Source: Hevea brasiliensis
Lineage: Eukaryota > Streptophyta > Magnoliopsida > Malpighiales > Euphorbiaceae
Reading direction: 5' to 3'
NCBI RefSeq assembly: GCF_030052815.1
Contig: NC_079510.1
Location: 49,070,725 to 49,134,724 of the forward strand
Length of the DNA stretch: 64,000 nt
Part shown: positions 33,886-45,671 of the stretch, piece by piece
Layout: every line of letters starts with the position of its first letter
Numbering within the stretch: position 1 is the stretch's first letter
Translations under genes and position numbers: made by a program
Notes under the pieces: generated by a model
Database searches by the model: none
Told to the model about the DNA's origin: nothing
Seen by the model: the letters and a program-made list of their open reading frames with translations, nothing else

Positions 33886-35542
33886 TGAATGTGGGAGGAT
33901 TCAAGCGAAGTTTTGTACATGCAATCAATGGGAAGGTGGTGAAATAAAGCTTGTCTTAGCCTGTAGGGTTTTAAATGCTTCTTGCTGTTTATAAAGCTAA
34001 CAACGTGGTAAAAGGCGTTTCTGATTATTTGATTTTTGATTTTCTGTGGAGTTTCAGAAGGTATTAGCAATGTCTTGTGTTGGTAATTTTACATAGTTTG
34101 TAATTCAAACAAGATATTTAACAGGACTCTGCTGTTCCCTGAACTTTAATCTTCTCATCCTATAATTTATTTCTGTTACATTAGCCTTTTTTTTTTTTTT
34201 TTTTGGCTTTAATTGTTGTTGTTTTTGAGATGTTCATTGGAATCATTGAACTCTACTAATTGGCTTTGATTGAGGCGGGGAATTTAAAGCTGCCTCTCCT
34301 AGCGCTGCTATCGGAATTCTAATATTTTATTGCTGTTTTCATTAGTTCTCGACTAGCAATTTAACAAGAAGGTCAAATAGTGACTTATTTCTGCTATCAC
34401 ACCTCTTGTATTGTAGATGGATGACTGTCCCTTGGATGCGGTGCATTGGTCATAATTTTTCTTGGATTTCAGTGGACTTTTCGTGGTCTTTTCTTGAGAC
34501 ATTCTCCTTGGTGGAATGAGAAAATCCAAAGGTTCTTCTACAAGCATATGCAAGTAGGTACCTTGTGGAAATAGATACATTTTTGTAATTTCCAGCTGCT
34601 GAACGTTGATCATTACTGAAATGATTTTTTTCCTCTATTTTTTTTAATGCAAGTGATGGCAATGCTCCTCTCTTCCTCTACCTCTCCCTCTCGTATTTTG
34701 TTCCATTGATAAGGCAAACTGTAGCTCTCTAGTCATAAACCCACCATTCCAATTTCCAACCCCAATGAGATTTGAAGCTGAGATTTCAAAATAGAGATAT
34801 CAAGTGCTAGCTAGTTAGCCTCTAAGGTGTCGCTTTCGAATCCTTACTTGGGGTTGGTCTCACTATGGTTACCTTGTCAACTCTGAGGAGACTAGTTAGA
34901 TCTTTGACTGGTTGGGTGAACTATGCCAAAGTCCCCGAATTGCATTAAGGCAAGATGGTGTTGCCGAATGCCGCATGATCAAGGCAACAGTATCTTTAGG
35001 CCAGCACACAAGTGCTTCCAATCCTGACGATCCTTTGTCATCATCTAACAAAATCCAGTTGGGTCAAATTTCTATCTATTCCAGGCTATGGAAAACTAGG
35101 ACTTCTCTCTCTCTCTCTCTCGCACCCGCGCGCACACATATTTATACATACAGAGGGGGAGGGGGTCGGGGAATGAAAAACTAACCAAAATACACATCAA
35201 GGCAAAAAAAGAAACGAAGAGCAAAGTGAATATATAATGGGCCTTTTACCATGAACACATATTTTCATTCCAAGTTCAATGTGCACCGTTTCTTCATAAG
35301 ACTGAAGCAAGTGACGATGTCCACGCACTTAAATCACGTTAAATAATTCTACTAGATGTTAAGCAAGTTAAAATGAGAACATTAACCAATTTCATGGACA
35401 TTTGTATACCAAACCCATTTGTTGTTGTAATTATATCTTAATAGCACCCCATGCCATAGGATAAAAGAGTAGAAGCAACCATCACGCTTTTAAATACATA
35501 AACCACTATGTAGGAATCAGACTGCTGACTTCTATATTCCCA
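33886..35542. other. Region between the convergent NFD6-like and OB-fold genes
   Basis: Starts with the NFD6-like 3' untranslated region. A T-run lies at 34187-34204. About 34800-35090 has balanced composition with a tRNA B-box-like TTCGAATCC and may be an old retroposon. A (CT)n run at 35103-35121 is followed by CGCG/CACA-rich sequence. No gene is supported. Confidence 0.45.
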
Positions 35543-37256
35543 TCACTCTTCAGCAGCCACAGTCACCAATTCATATTCCACCAGAGACAGATTGTTATCC
35601 TCTTTTACAACGAATGTGGCAGGCTCAGTGACCTCAATTCGGCCCCACTTGTCAACAGCTAGCCTCATGGAACCCTTAAACATGTCAATCTTAGCATTCC
35701 GGAGAATTACTGTGGTTCCTGGCTTCATCAAGTCAACTGCACCAGATATAGGCATGCATCATTAACAACAACTCGTCAGTGTTAATGGTGAAGTTTACAA
35801 CTCACCAATATATTTCATTGACATGCTGAGACAGTATTGGTGACATAAATGCATCGTCATAACTGGTAACTCACAAATTAAAAAAAAATTCCAACACAAG
35901 GGAAAGAATGTAATAAAAATGACAAAAATCAATTCGTCATATGGGAAATAGATTAACTTGGGAACTTCAAGTTCCCGGCAAGCACAAAAAAATTAACTTG
36001 TTTGGTTTGGAGTAAGTGTACACTTCCTAAAAAGTGAAAAGCCATTTTTTATCCACTTCCAAGGAAGTAAGTTACTCACCCTAAGCTAAATAAATTACTT
36101 CCAAGAAGTAGAGTTCCCAAGAAGTAGTTCATTTAAACCAAGCAAGACCTAAATGGAGTTTTGGCTCCCCAACAGTTGATTCTCAGTCTTGTTTACTCTG
36201 CTTCAACTAAAACTCCATATGCAAAGAAAGGCATCATGATCATGAACATATGCAGTCAAGTTTGAAGCCAGGCATCTTAAGTCTTAACCATCACATTGTA
36301 CAGTGTATTTGTGTGGGGGGCTTAAAAACTCAATTAGAGAGTCAGAAAGAGGAAAGCAAGCTTGCAATCCCACTCAAGCGTTTAAAAACTCATCACACTA
36401 ACTTGAAAGGAGAAATGAAAAAAGTTATCATTTAAGCCATTCTTTCATTATTAACATTCTCTTGATGTCTACCAATGAACTTTGATGAGTATTACTGGAG
36501 TCATCTTAAAGGATCATGAGATCCTGAGTTCGAAACCAGTTAGAGCCAAATCAACAAAAAAAATGAAAATTTCTAGATGTCTCAGGTTGAACTCACTCTG
36601 TACTAACACCAAAACTAAATTAGGCATCAATTCTTCTAACGCAAACCAAACACTACAAAAACACTACATCTTCATTATGTTCTCAAGGAAAGAGGGAAAA
36701 AGAAAGAAGAAACTAAACCAGTAAACTAACAAAATCTCCATAAAAATGGCCCACCTTGGCATTAAAACAAAAAATGGCCACGACCCACCAAAATTCAAAT
36801 CACCCCAACATATATCAAGAGCTTTACCATATTAAAATATCGAACCACAACCAAATTAAAACGCCAATCAACACACAGAAACCAGTCATGCATCACAAGA
36901 GCCCAGCATTTCCATACGCGTACGATGCACATACATCATTTAAAGTGTGCACATATATAAATATCATAGAAGGAAATTAGGATTAGACCTTGATCATTAC
37001 GGGCGGTGAAGAGGATGGTGCCGGTCTCATCACCGACGAGACATTCAGCGATGCGTGTATTGCGGAGACGGTTAGAAGCGGCGGTGGCTCGGCCCTTTTG
37101 CAAAACCGTATTGGAGTTCAAGACCTTGGCGATCAGGGTGTGGCCAGTGGTTCCAGGCTTAAGCTGATCCACTTTAATAAAGACCGGCTTTCTCTTCTCT
37201 GTCTTGTTTGTGTTTCCCTGTTGCTGATGCTCCTGATTTGTTGTCGTTGTTGCCAT
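35543..37256 (-). CDS. OB-fold nucleic-acid-binding protein, At4g28440-like
   Basis: Two exons: 37256-36989 (89 codons plus one base) and 35736-35543, joined CAA G|TT GAC across a 1252-bp GT-AG intron, giving 153 residues. After a Gln/Thr/Lys-rich start, the product reads KRKPVFIKVDQLKPGTTGHT, then VLNSNTVLQKG, RIAECLVGDETGTILFTARN, VDLMKPGTTVILRNAKIDMF and KGSMRLAVDKWGRIEV, followed by VKEDNNLSLVEYELV. These strands form a single OB-fold like that of SOSS-B/hSSB proteins, and the sequence matches the plant family represented by At4g28440. Single-stranded DNA or RNA binding is inferred from the fold. The open frame of exon 1 continues into the intron for 17 codons, which are not coding. A MITE-like repeat sits in the intron. 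Confidence 0.92.
35996..36149. mobile_element. Small MITE-like repeat in the OB-fold gene intron
   Basis: Left end CTTGTTTGGTTTGGAGTAAG pairs with the right end whose reverse complement is CTTGCTTGGTTTAAATGAAC. Both run into ACTTC-rich subterminal sequence. About 150 bp, non-coding, no clear target duplication. Confidence 0.45.
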
Positions 37257-37329
37257 TAATTTTGATTTGGAGTTTGAAAGCTACGTTCTTGTTTCTGGGT
37301 CGAAGTGATTTTGTTTTGTGCTTTGGAGA

Positions 37330-37338
37330 AAACCCTAA
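37330..37338 (-). promoter_or_regulatory. Telo-box upstream of the OB-fold gene
   Basis: AAACCCTAA (plus strand), 74 bp upstream of the minus-strand ATG at 37256. Confidence 0.4.
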
Positions 37339-37566
37339 GGACAACGTTTGTGAATTTTCAATTGCGAAATACCATAATTTATTGGCCAGCCGTTGTTTTC
37401 CTCGCCGCTTTGCTTTTTACACGACTTGTCGTTTTTCCCGTCTATTTAACTAACATTTACACATACTTGTGTGGGAGCCAAAGGGTCTCGCTTGAGCCAT
37501 TGCCCACTGGGCTATTATAATTCATGGAAATGAAAATGTTTTATGTTCACGAAAATTACTATTTTC

Positions 37567-39217
37567 AAGTCTGAATTAAATTAATATTTTTAATATTTAA
37601 ATATATTTTAAACTAAATTATTTTAATTTATTTTAAATTCAATTATTATTATTATTATTATTATTATTAAATAATATGAAATTCATTTAATTATATATAT
37701 TTTAATTAATAATTTATATAAAAATATTTTTATTAAAATTTAAATTTTAAATATTTATACTTTTATAAAATATTTAAATTTTATTTATTTAGAATATAAT
37801 ACATAAAAATTTATAAATATTATTATAAAATATATATATTTTATAAACTAAACTCAAGGTTGACCTTTATATGACCTTTATCTTACTTCAAATAGTAATC
37901 GCTCTCTCTTTCTCTTATTTTACCCTTGATATAATTAGGAGTGTTCAGTTTTAGTTCCGTTTAAAATTTATCTAGAAATCGAAATTAAATAAGAATTTTA
38001 AAATTTTAATACGATTTCAGTTTGGTTCTTCATTGTTTCAGTTTCAGTTCGATACAGTTCTTAGTTTTTCAGTTTTAGTTCAATTCAGTACGATTCTAAT
38101 TTGATTATCGATTCTTAAAATAATTTTATGTAATTATTTATTTAAAAAGTCATATTTGAATTAACATTTAAATTTTAAATTGAGTTATTAATACATAATA
38201 TATTATATAATATATCTTTTAGTTATTCTAAATTATATAATATTTAATTATAATGTGCATATATAACTTATGATTAAATATATTATATAATATGATAATA
38301 TAATATTAAGTTATATTTAGTTCATAATTATATATACATACATAAGTATATATAATTATATTGAAAATATATAATACATCTAAATAAACATAAAAAAGCA
38401 TAAGTCTGAATTAAATTAATATTTTTAATATTTAAATATATTTTAAACTAAATTATTTTAATTTATTTTAAATTCAATTATTATTATTATTATTATTAAA
38501 TAATATGAAATTCATTTAATTATATATATTTTAATTAATAATTTATATAAAAATATTTTTATTAAAATTTAAATTTTAAATATTTATACTTTTATAAAAT
38601 ATTTAAATTTTATTTATTTAGAATATAATACATAAAAATTTATAAATATTATTATAAAATATATATATTTTATAAACTAAACTCAAGGTTGACCTTTATA
38701 TGACCTTTATCTTACTTCAAATAGTAATCGCTCTCTCTTTCTCCTATTTTATCCTTGATATAATTAGGAGTGTTCAGTTTTAGTTTCGTTTGAAATTTAT
38801 CTAGAAATCGAAATTAAATAAGAATTTTGAAATTTTAATACGATTTCGGTTTGGTTCTTCATTGTTTCAGTTTCAGTTCGATACAGTTCTTAGTTTTTCA
38901 GTTTCAGTTCAATTCAGTACGATTCTAATTCGATTATCGATTCTTAAAATAATTTTATGTAATTATTTATTTAAAAAGTCATATTTGAATTTAAATTGAG
39001 TTTTTAATACATAATATATTATATAATATATCTTTTAGTTATTTTAAATTATATAATATTTAATTATAATGTGTATATATAACTTATGATTAAATATATT
39101 ATATAATATGATAATATAATATTAAGTTATATTTAGTTCATAATTATATATACATACATAAGTATATATAATTATATTAAAAATATATAATACATCTAAA
39201 AAAACATAAAAAAGCAT
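37567..39217. repeat. Direct tandem duplication of ~835 bp
   Basis: Copies 37567-38401 and 38402-39217 start with the same AAGTCTGAATTAAATTAATA and align throughout. They differ by some substitutions, a shorter (ATT)n run and a ~14-bp deletion in the second copy. Both contain an AT-rich part followed by CAGTTT/GGTTC-rich sequence typical of a dispersed plant repeat. Confidence 0.92.
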
Positions 39218-39399
39218 ATATATAAATTCAGTTCTCGATTTAGTATCGATTTGATACTGTTTCAGTTCAGTTTCAGTGCGGTTTCAGTTCGGTTCTTAAT
39301 GAAAAATCAAAACCGAGCCAAGATATCAAAATAAATTTAGTTCGATATAATTTCTATCAGTTCAGTTCGGTTCTCCAAAAAAACCATGCATAGCCCTAG
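37936..39399. mobile_element. Possible GGTTC-rich dispersed repeat carrying the duplication
   Basis: Left edge TAGGAGTGTTCAGTTTTAG and right edge reading, in reverse complement, TAGGGCTATGCATGGTTTT. The body has many CAGTTTCAGTTC and GGTTCGGTTC-like motifs. Such elements are frequent in plant genomes. The ends are weakly matched, so the boundaries are tentative. Confidence 0.35.
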
Positions 39400-41931
39400 A
39401 TAAACAAGTCATGTCCCTCCTCAACTCTATCAACATAATATATCCAAATCCAATAGAGATAAATACAGTTATAATCACAAATCAAATTTACATATCAAAT
39501 ATTATAAGCTATAAATAACAAACAAACAATAAAGATTCAAACCCATCAATAATGAAAATGATTCAAAGAATATGATATACCAATGAAAGCTTAGCTAGCC
39601 AATGGTCGAAGGTGAATTATGGGAGTAAATTGAATTAGAGAAGAGAAAATAAAATAATAAAAGAATTTCAGAACAATGTTAAAAATTCGAATTGATATTG
39701 ATGCATATACCAGTAATCAACATCTTAGAATCACATGTTGTTAATCATATGTTATTGCAGGCAAATTATTGTATTTATTGAATGCAATATTTTATTATTT
39801 ATAAAAATATGAATTAAATTAAAGAAAATAAATTTATATGAATATAAATATAGAGCCTTATTGTCTTACATAATCAACATTTGAGAGTAAAATATTGGAG
39901 AATAAAAAACATTTGAGAATAAAATGGTTCAATTGGATCAAATTGAATTATACGAAGGTGAAAAGGGATGATTAAATATTTAGTCCTTAATTGATAAGGC
40001 ATGGTCATTTTTCTTTTATTTTAATTTTAGTGACATCATAGTTTCTTATCATTGCCTCTTTGGTGGTCGACCTCTTAGTTGCCAATCACTATCATTATTA
40101 ATTAAATAAAGTAAAAATTGTAAGAAAGATTATAAAAATATTTTGAGCGTACATAAAAATTATAATAAATTATATGAAAAATAAATTTTATATAATAATT
40201 TTTTATATTATTATATTATATTAATTTGTAATTTTATTAAATAAATTTTATTTTAAATTCAAATTTTCATGATTTTAAAAATAGTTATATTATTAAATTA
40301 AAATTAGTTATTTTTTTATTTTTATTATTAATATAAAATGTTAAGATCATCATTACACTATATTTGTGCACAATATTTCATTATATTATCTAGGAGCCGT
40401 TTTAGTACGAATGAAAAATAAATTGTAATAGCATGAGAGTAATTATAACCGATTATGATAAATTTTTATAATAAATTATTTATATTCAATTATAATTTAT
40501 CTTTGTATTTGATGTGGGGATGAGATTTGTTGCAGATTAATTATTCCTTAATTAATAATTTGTACAAGTTAGAAAATACTTTATTTATTTAATTTTTTTG
40601 TTATTTTTTAGTTATTTTGTCAATAATTATTTATTATTTTTAAATATCAAATAGTATTTTTTTTTTCTAATTTTACTTTTATCTCTGTTAAACATAATAA
40701 CACTTTATATATTTTTTTAAAATTCATCTTATCACCTATTTTCTCTCTTAATTAGGTGATAAAAGGATAATTTAATCAAATTAAGTAATATTTTATAATA
40801 ATTTATGTGATTTAGTTCTTATTTAATTTTTTGTGTAAAAACTTTAACTATTTCTTTGAATTAAGGGAAATGAAAAGAAAAGAAAAAAAATGAAATTAGT
40901 TTCCTTAGACTCCTTATCTAGACATTAAATTAAAGAAAAAACAAAAAAAAAGAGAGAAAAAAAAGAGAAAATGCATTCCTAAAGCATTTAATCAAAAAGA
41001 TTTATCTCTAAATAGAAGGAATTTTTTTTAATGAAAATTACCCATACAAAAGTAAACATTATTTCTCATACTCAAATTTATCTCAGTTTCTCATAATCTA
41101 TTCAAATATTATAAATAAAATTATTTTTTTTTCTTCTTATTTCTCTTATGTAAGTTTTTTTATTTTTTTAAATAATTTAAAATTTAAAAAAGGGTGAATG
41201 ATAAATAAAAGAGAAATAAAAGTGAATGAAAAGAGTATTATTTATAATTAATGTATAGATTTTAATATAAATATATAATGCATATTGTACTAAAAATCAT
41301 TTACAATTTAAGGCAATAAATTACACTTTATAATAAAAAAATATAAAAAAAAAAAGAAATTGGGAGATTAAATATTAAGAATCACAAAAAATATAGAAAT
41401 TAGAAACAGAGAGAAGAGGCTGTAATTTTAAGACCACAAAATTCCAGCTTCCAGCTTAAGGAATGTGCGTTTAAGTGCAGAGAAAGCCCGACATTTGCTC
41501 TCACTTTGCTTACGTCATGTCCTGCAATAGCCGCATAGCTCTCTCTCTCTCTCTCTCTCTCCTTAATTTAATCGTCATATTTTGAAGCTTCCTCCTTTTC
41601 CATGAACCCACAGAAACCAACCCTTTTGAGAACCAGTCAAATTTAACATGCAATAGAATAAAAGTTGCATATCCTTCTCCTTTTCTTTCACTTTTTCTGG
41701 ATCAATTCCTCCAAAATTTCTTTTCTTCTACACAAACAAGTCAAACATCTAAGAATATACATATACCAGATAGAAAAAACATCTCTTTCTATTCCCTCTT
41801 CTTTTTATTTTTTCTCTTTATCTTAAATTGTTATTTTAGTTTATTTAAGAGGTGATCAAAGGATATATTCAGATCTTTACGATAAAGAACAGCTTCAAAA
41901 CCAGCTCAAAATCTTCGATCTTTCAAGGGAA
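39400..41931. other. AT-rich intergenic DNA and Di19 upstream region
   Basis: 39400-41400 is AT-rich with no coding sequence. 40390-40560 may be an old small transposon (balanced edges around ATAATTATA-rich core). A (CT)n run at 41539-41562 and pyrimidine-rich sequence up to 41830 probably belong to the Di19 promoter or 5' leader. Confidence 0.5.
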
Positions 41932-44900
41932 ATGGACTCTGATTTCTGGACCTCTCGCCTAGCTGCCGCAAAAAGGCAATACACCTTGCAGCACCATCAT
42001 CAGATTCAGAGTTCCCACTTAGGTAGGTCGTCTTTTATTTTATTTATTTTCTTCTCCCTCCTTTTTTTTAATTAAATTTTTTATGGGTTCTTTTGATTGG
42101 TCCTTGAATATCAGGAATTTATAATTTTTATGCTTTTTTTTGTGGATATGTGATTTAGATCGGTTGAGCATCGATGATTTCGAGGTAGAAGACGAGGTCC
42201 GACCCGATTTCCCATGTCCCTATTGTTACGAAGATTTCGACATCGCATCTCTGTGTTCCCACCTCGAAGATGAGCACTCTTGCGAGTCCAAAGTCACCGT
42301 AAGTTGAAACAAAATGATATTTTCTCTGTTCCTGCATATGTAGTGGGTTTTCTGATTTTGTTTCAAAAACCTTAAAGCTGCGATCTTTGTTATGATTTTA
42401 ATTTAAAGTTTAAAGATTTGGTTTCGTTTTGAGGTACCTACACGTTTGATTGCGCTTACTTATTTTGGTAATTTAATGTTTGCGTTTCTTACTCCTAGGC
42501 TCATGACCCTTTTGTTTCCTTCTGTTTGCTTCAGTTTGGCACTTGTTTTGTTGATTTTATGGTTTCAAATTTCATATTGTTTCTCTCTACAGAAAATGGG
42601 TTGAGGGGACCAAATTTTATTGATAACTTTGTGTAAGTGTTTGGTCCGAACATTGATACTTTTCCATTCAAGCACCACGGGATGTTGGAAGTGGATGCTA
42701 CTTTGTTGGGTATGCCATGTTAATTGATAACTATATTGCTGCTTGGTTCGCCATATGGGAATCAAGCACATGTTTTTGTTGTAGTAAGGTGAAGTGTTGC
42801 CATATAGAATTGAACTTTTTGGTGCCCTATGTCTATAATCAAACTGGTTGTATGGTTCTAGAAGATTAATTTGCTTTGTGCATTGTTGAGTTGGTTTGCT
42901 TCAAAGAGGTGTTCTTTGTTTGAATGGATCATTTAATGACCAGTTACTGGGGCTATTAACTTGTTACTCATTTTGTTGTTGCTACTTGATCTTTCAATTA
43001 TTTTATTTGCTGGGTATCTGAACTGCAATTTTGATCATTGGAGGGGCTCTGAATCTGACTGATGATGTTGGTCATATGATAGAAGGGAACACGCATCATG
43101 TTAGAGGTAAATGATTGGAGATATCTTCAAATGGTCCTGATGAGGCTAGTCCCTCCTTGAGTATACCGAACTATGAACATGAAAGAAAGAGGTCCTTGAG
43201 TTGAGTAGCCCTTCTTGAATAACTTACAACCAATTTTTGACATCAGTCATACATTTTTTCAGTTAGTTCATGACTGAGATTCCAAAATATGAGGAGGATA
43301 TTAAGAGCTGGCTGACCTTTTCAGTTTTTAGAACAAGAAACCATTTTTTGGTTGCTGCAAATAGCATGTGATATTCTCTTTTATGAATGGTGTCAAAGAT
43401 GTGGTGGTTGGGACAATATTTTGGGGGTTGCTGTATTGTTTCAATACTTGGAGATTTTAAATGAGGATCTATGTGATTGATGCTTGTCTTAGCTGAGAAG
43501 AAATTTGGTCTCTTCAATTTGATCTAAACATGGAGAGGAGACGGACAATATAACTGAGGATATAAGAGTTCAGAAATATTTTCTTCAGCTTTTCTTTATA
43601 GGAATAGCTTTTTTTTTCTCTTGGCATTTTCTTTCTTTCATTTTGGGGGGTATTGTTTTATTAAAAAGGGGAAGGCAAAAGGGAAAGGAGGGAGGAGAAA
43701 TGAAAATTGAATCTATATTATACCGAGATCAATTCGAATTCAGTTTCTAAGCCTTTGCTGTTTGATGTGCACAATTCCTCAGCATACTTCTCTTTAAGTG
43801 TGGGCTTAAGCTTAACAACAGATCTTTTTTCTATCTTTTTGTGCTTGTATACATGCTTGTGTGTCTTTCTCCTTGTTGTACAGCTTGTGATTTCTCCCAG
43901 TTATCAATTTTGGATTTGAGTTCATGGTTACAATGAAGCCTGTTTGTTCTTGAGACAGTTATTACACATCTGACAATTTTAGCCTCCTTTTTCAGTCCCC
44001 TCTTCGTCTTCACAGTCAATGCCTTCTATGTCTTCCAGGGAGCTTTTATGAGATTAAATCTTAGATGATACAATGTGTGGGGTATGTTTTCATTGTTTAC
44101 AGAAAGGGCAAAAATTCTTGACACTAAAGAAAGTTTTGATCCAATATTCTTATGAGGTAGTTCAATGATTTGGTCCATCCACAAGTAAAAGAGGGACAAA
44201 GTGTCCTTAGTGACAACCTGAGGGAGGATGAATAATTGTGTGATAAATGTATATGGATGCGTAAAAATATAAAAAATCATATTTGTTGCATTTATAAACT
44301 ACATAAATTGCAAAATTCTAGTGATTTTCTTACCTGTTTTTAAAAGAACATGTAACTCATCAAGTCTCATCAAATAGCCTTTGTTCATCTAAACATTCTG
44401 TTTGAAGAACTTGATCTGATATGTTAACCTTGTCTTTCATTCTTTCCATACAAGCATGTGTTTTTATGTCTTTTTGTATCTTCTTGGCCAAGATGATACT
44501 AGGATAAGAAGAAAATTAACTAAAAAGAAATGAACAATTGTGTATCATGATTGTTGTTGTTAATCCACGATGGAGGATGATTTGTATAACAAGTTTTTTA
44601 TTCTAATTGAAGCTTTCTGACAAGATTTTCATACTGCATCCACTTTGCCATTGCAGGTTTGTCCTATTTGCTCTGTTAAAGTTGCACGGGACATGCTAAG
44701 TCATATCACACTGCAACATGGACACTTGTTCAAGATATCCTTAAAATGGAAACTTCCATAAGAAAATGTTTTTTGTTTTATGATTAGTATTTTGATAATG
44801 CTGATCTTATGCCTGATAACAAAGTCAATTTATTTTCCAAGTTTCCTTTAACTGGAGATTACTTGCAGAGACGTCGCAGATTGCGTAGAGTTGCAATTCC

Positions 44901-45671
44901 AAACAGTCAGGCATTGTCTTTACTTGGTCGGGATCTTCGTGAGGCTCATTTACAAGTGCTCTTAGGTGGTGGTGGATATAGGTCAAGCAATGCTAATGTG
45001 TCTAATGCAGCTACTGACCCATTCCTTTCATCACTTATTTTGAATTTCCCTGCATCTGAAGCTGAAGAAATTTCGAAATCTGTGGCAACAAGTGTGGAAG
45101 ATAGTCCTGCAAAAAATGCAGCGCCAGCATATATGTGGCGATCAAGGTATTGAATCTCGTTACCTTTTTACTAATAAATGGAGCAAATTACAAACACATC
45201 CTGCTTTCCTTTTTCATTTGTTACATTAAAACACACATAAAAGAGTTGTCAATATCTTGCAGCTGTTGATCCATTGTGGGGGAGCATTTGTTTTGTGGAG
45301 TTGCTTTAACATGTTTAGTTGGGGCTTAATTACCCTGTTCTTTTCTTTGTTCACCCCGATTTTTTTTTTTTTGGCATGTTAGTTATATAATTGTGTCCTC
45401 TGTTTACTTTTCTACTCAAAAAACTCATCCAGAATATGGAAGACAGTCATTTTTTATATTTTTCTTGGCAGCCAATCATTACATCTACTCTAATAGCTGA
45501 GGGCGTTGATTCAAAATGAAATTTTGCTAACAAAACATTACCTTTGTGGTTTTATCTTGCAGTTTCGATCCTTCTTTGAGTTATGAAGAAAGGGAGAAAA
45601 GGATGAGGCAGGCTGTTGGAAGAGCTGGTTTTGTGCAGGATCTTCTTCTCTCAACTTTGTTAAGCGACTAA
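41932..45671 (+). CDS. DI19: Di19 (dehydration-induced 19) zinc-finger protein, five exons
   Basis: Exons 41932-42022, 42159-42298, 44657-44734, 44863-45146 and 45563-45671 give 233 residues. The start MDSDFWTSRLAAAKRQYTLQ is typical of Di19. Two atypical C2H2 fingers follow: C50-x2-C53 with H65/H70, and C79-x2-C82 with H93/H98. A basic stretch LQRRRRLRR (104-112) is a likely nuclear signal. The Di19 C-terminal region runs from LLGRDLREAHLQVLLGG to SYEEREKRMRQ and FVQDLLLSTLLSD. Arabidopsis Di19 proteins are nuclear regulators of drought and ABA responses and targets of calcium-dependent kinases. Four exon junctions keep frame; three introns are GT-AG, while intron 3 (44735-44862) starts ATATCCTT and ends TTAC, i.e. 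AT-AC. Intron 2 is 2.36 kb and holds only chance frames. Confidence 0.95.
44735..44862 (+). other. U12-type AT-AC intron in the Di19 gene
   Basis: The 5' splice site is ATATCCTT, a full match to the minor-spliceosome consensus. The branch site TTTCCTTTAAC (44842-44852) places its adenosines 11-12 nt before the terminal AC at 44861-44862. Splicing here gives HLFK|LQRRRRLRR, as in Di19 relatives. No GT donor near 44734 gives that join. Confidence 0.88.

Noticed and set aside
34800..35090. tRNA-derived SINE
   Set aside because: A B-box-like TTCGAATCC is present, but no convincing A box, tail or target duplication was found; a similar B-box-like GAGTTCGAAACC at about 36527 was also left unassigned.
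44735..44760. Di19 protein ending at ISLKWKLP-stop
   Set aside because: Reading through the AT-AC intron truncates the family protein; the next exon restores it exactly.
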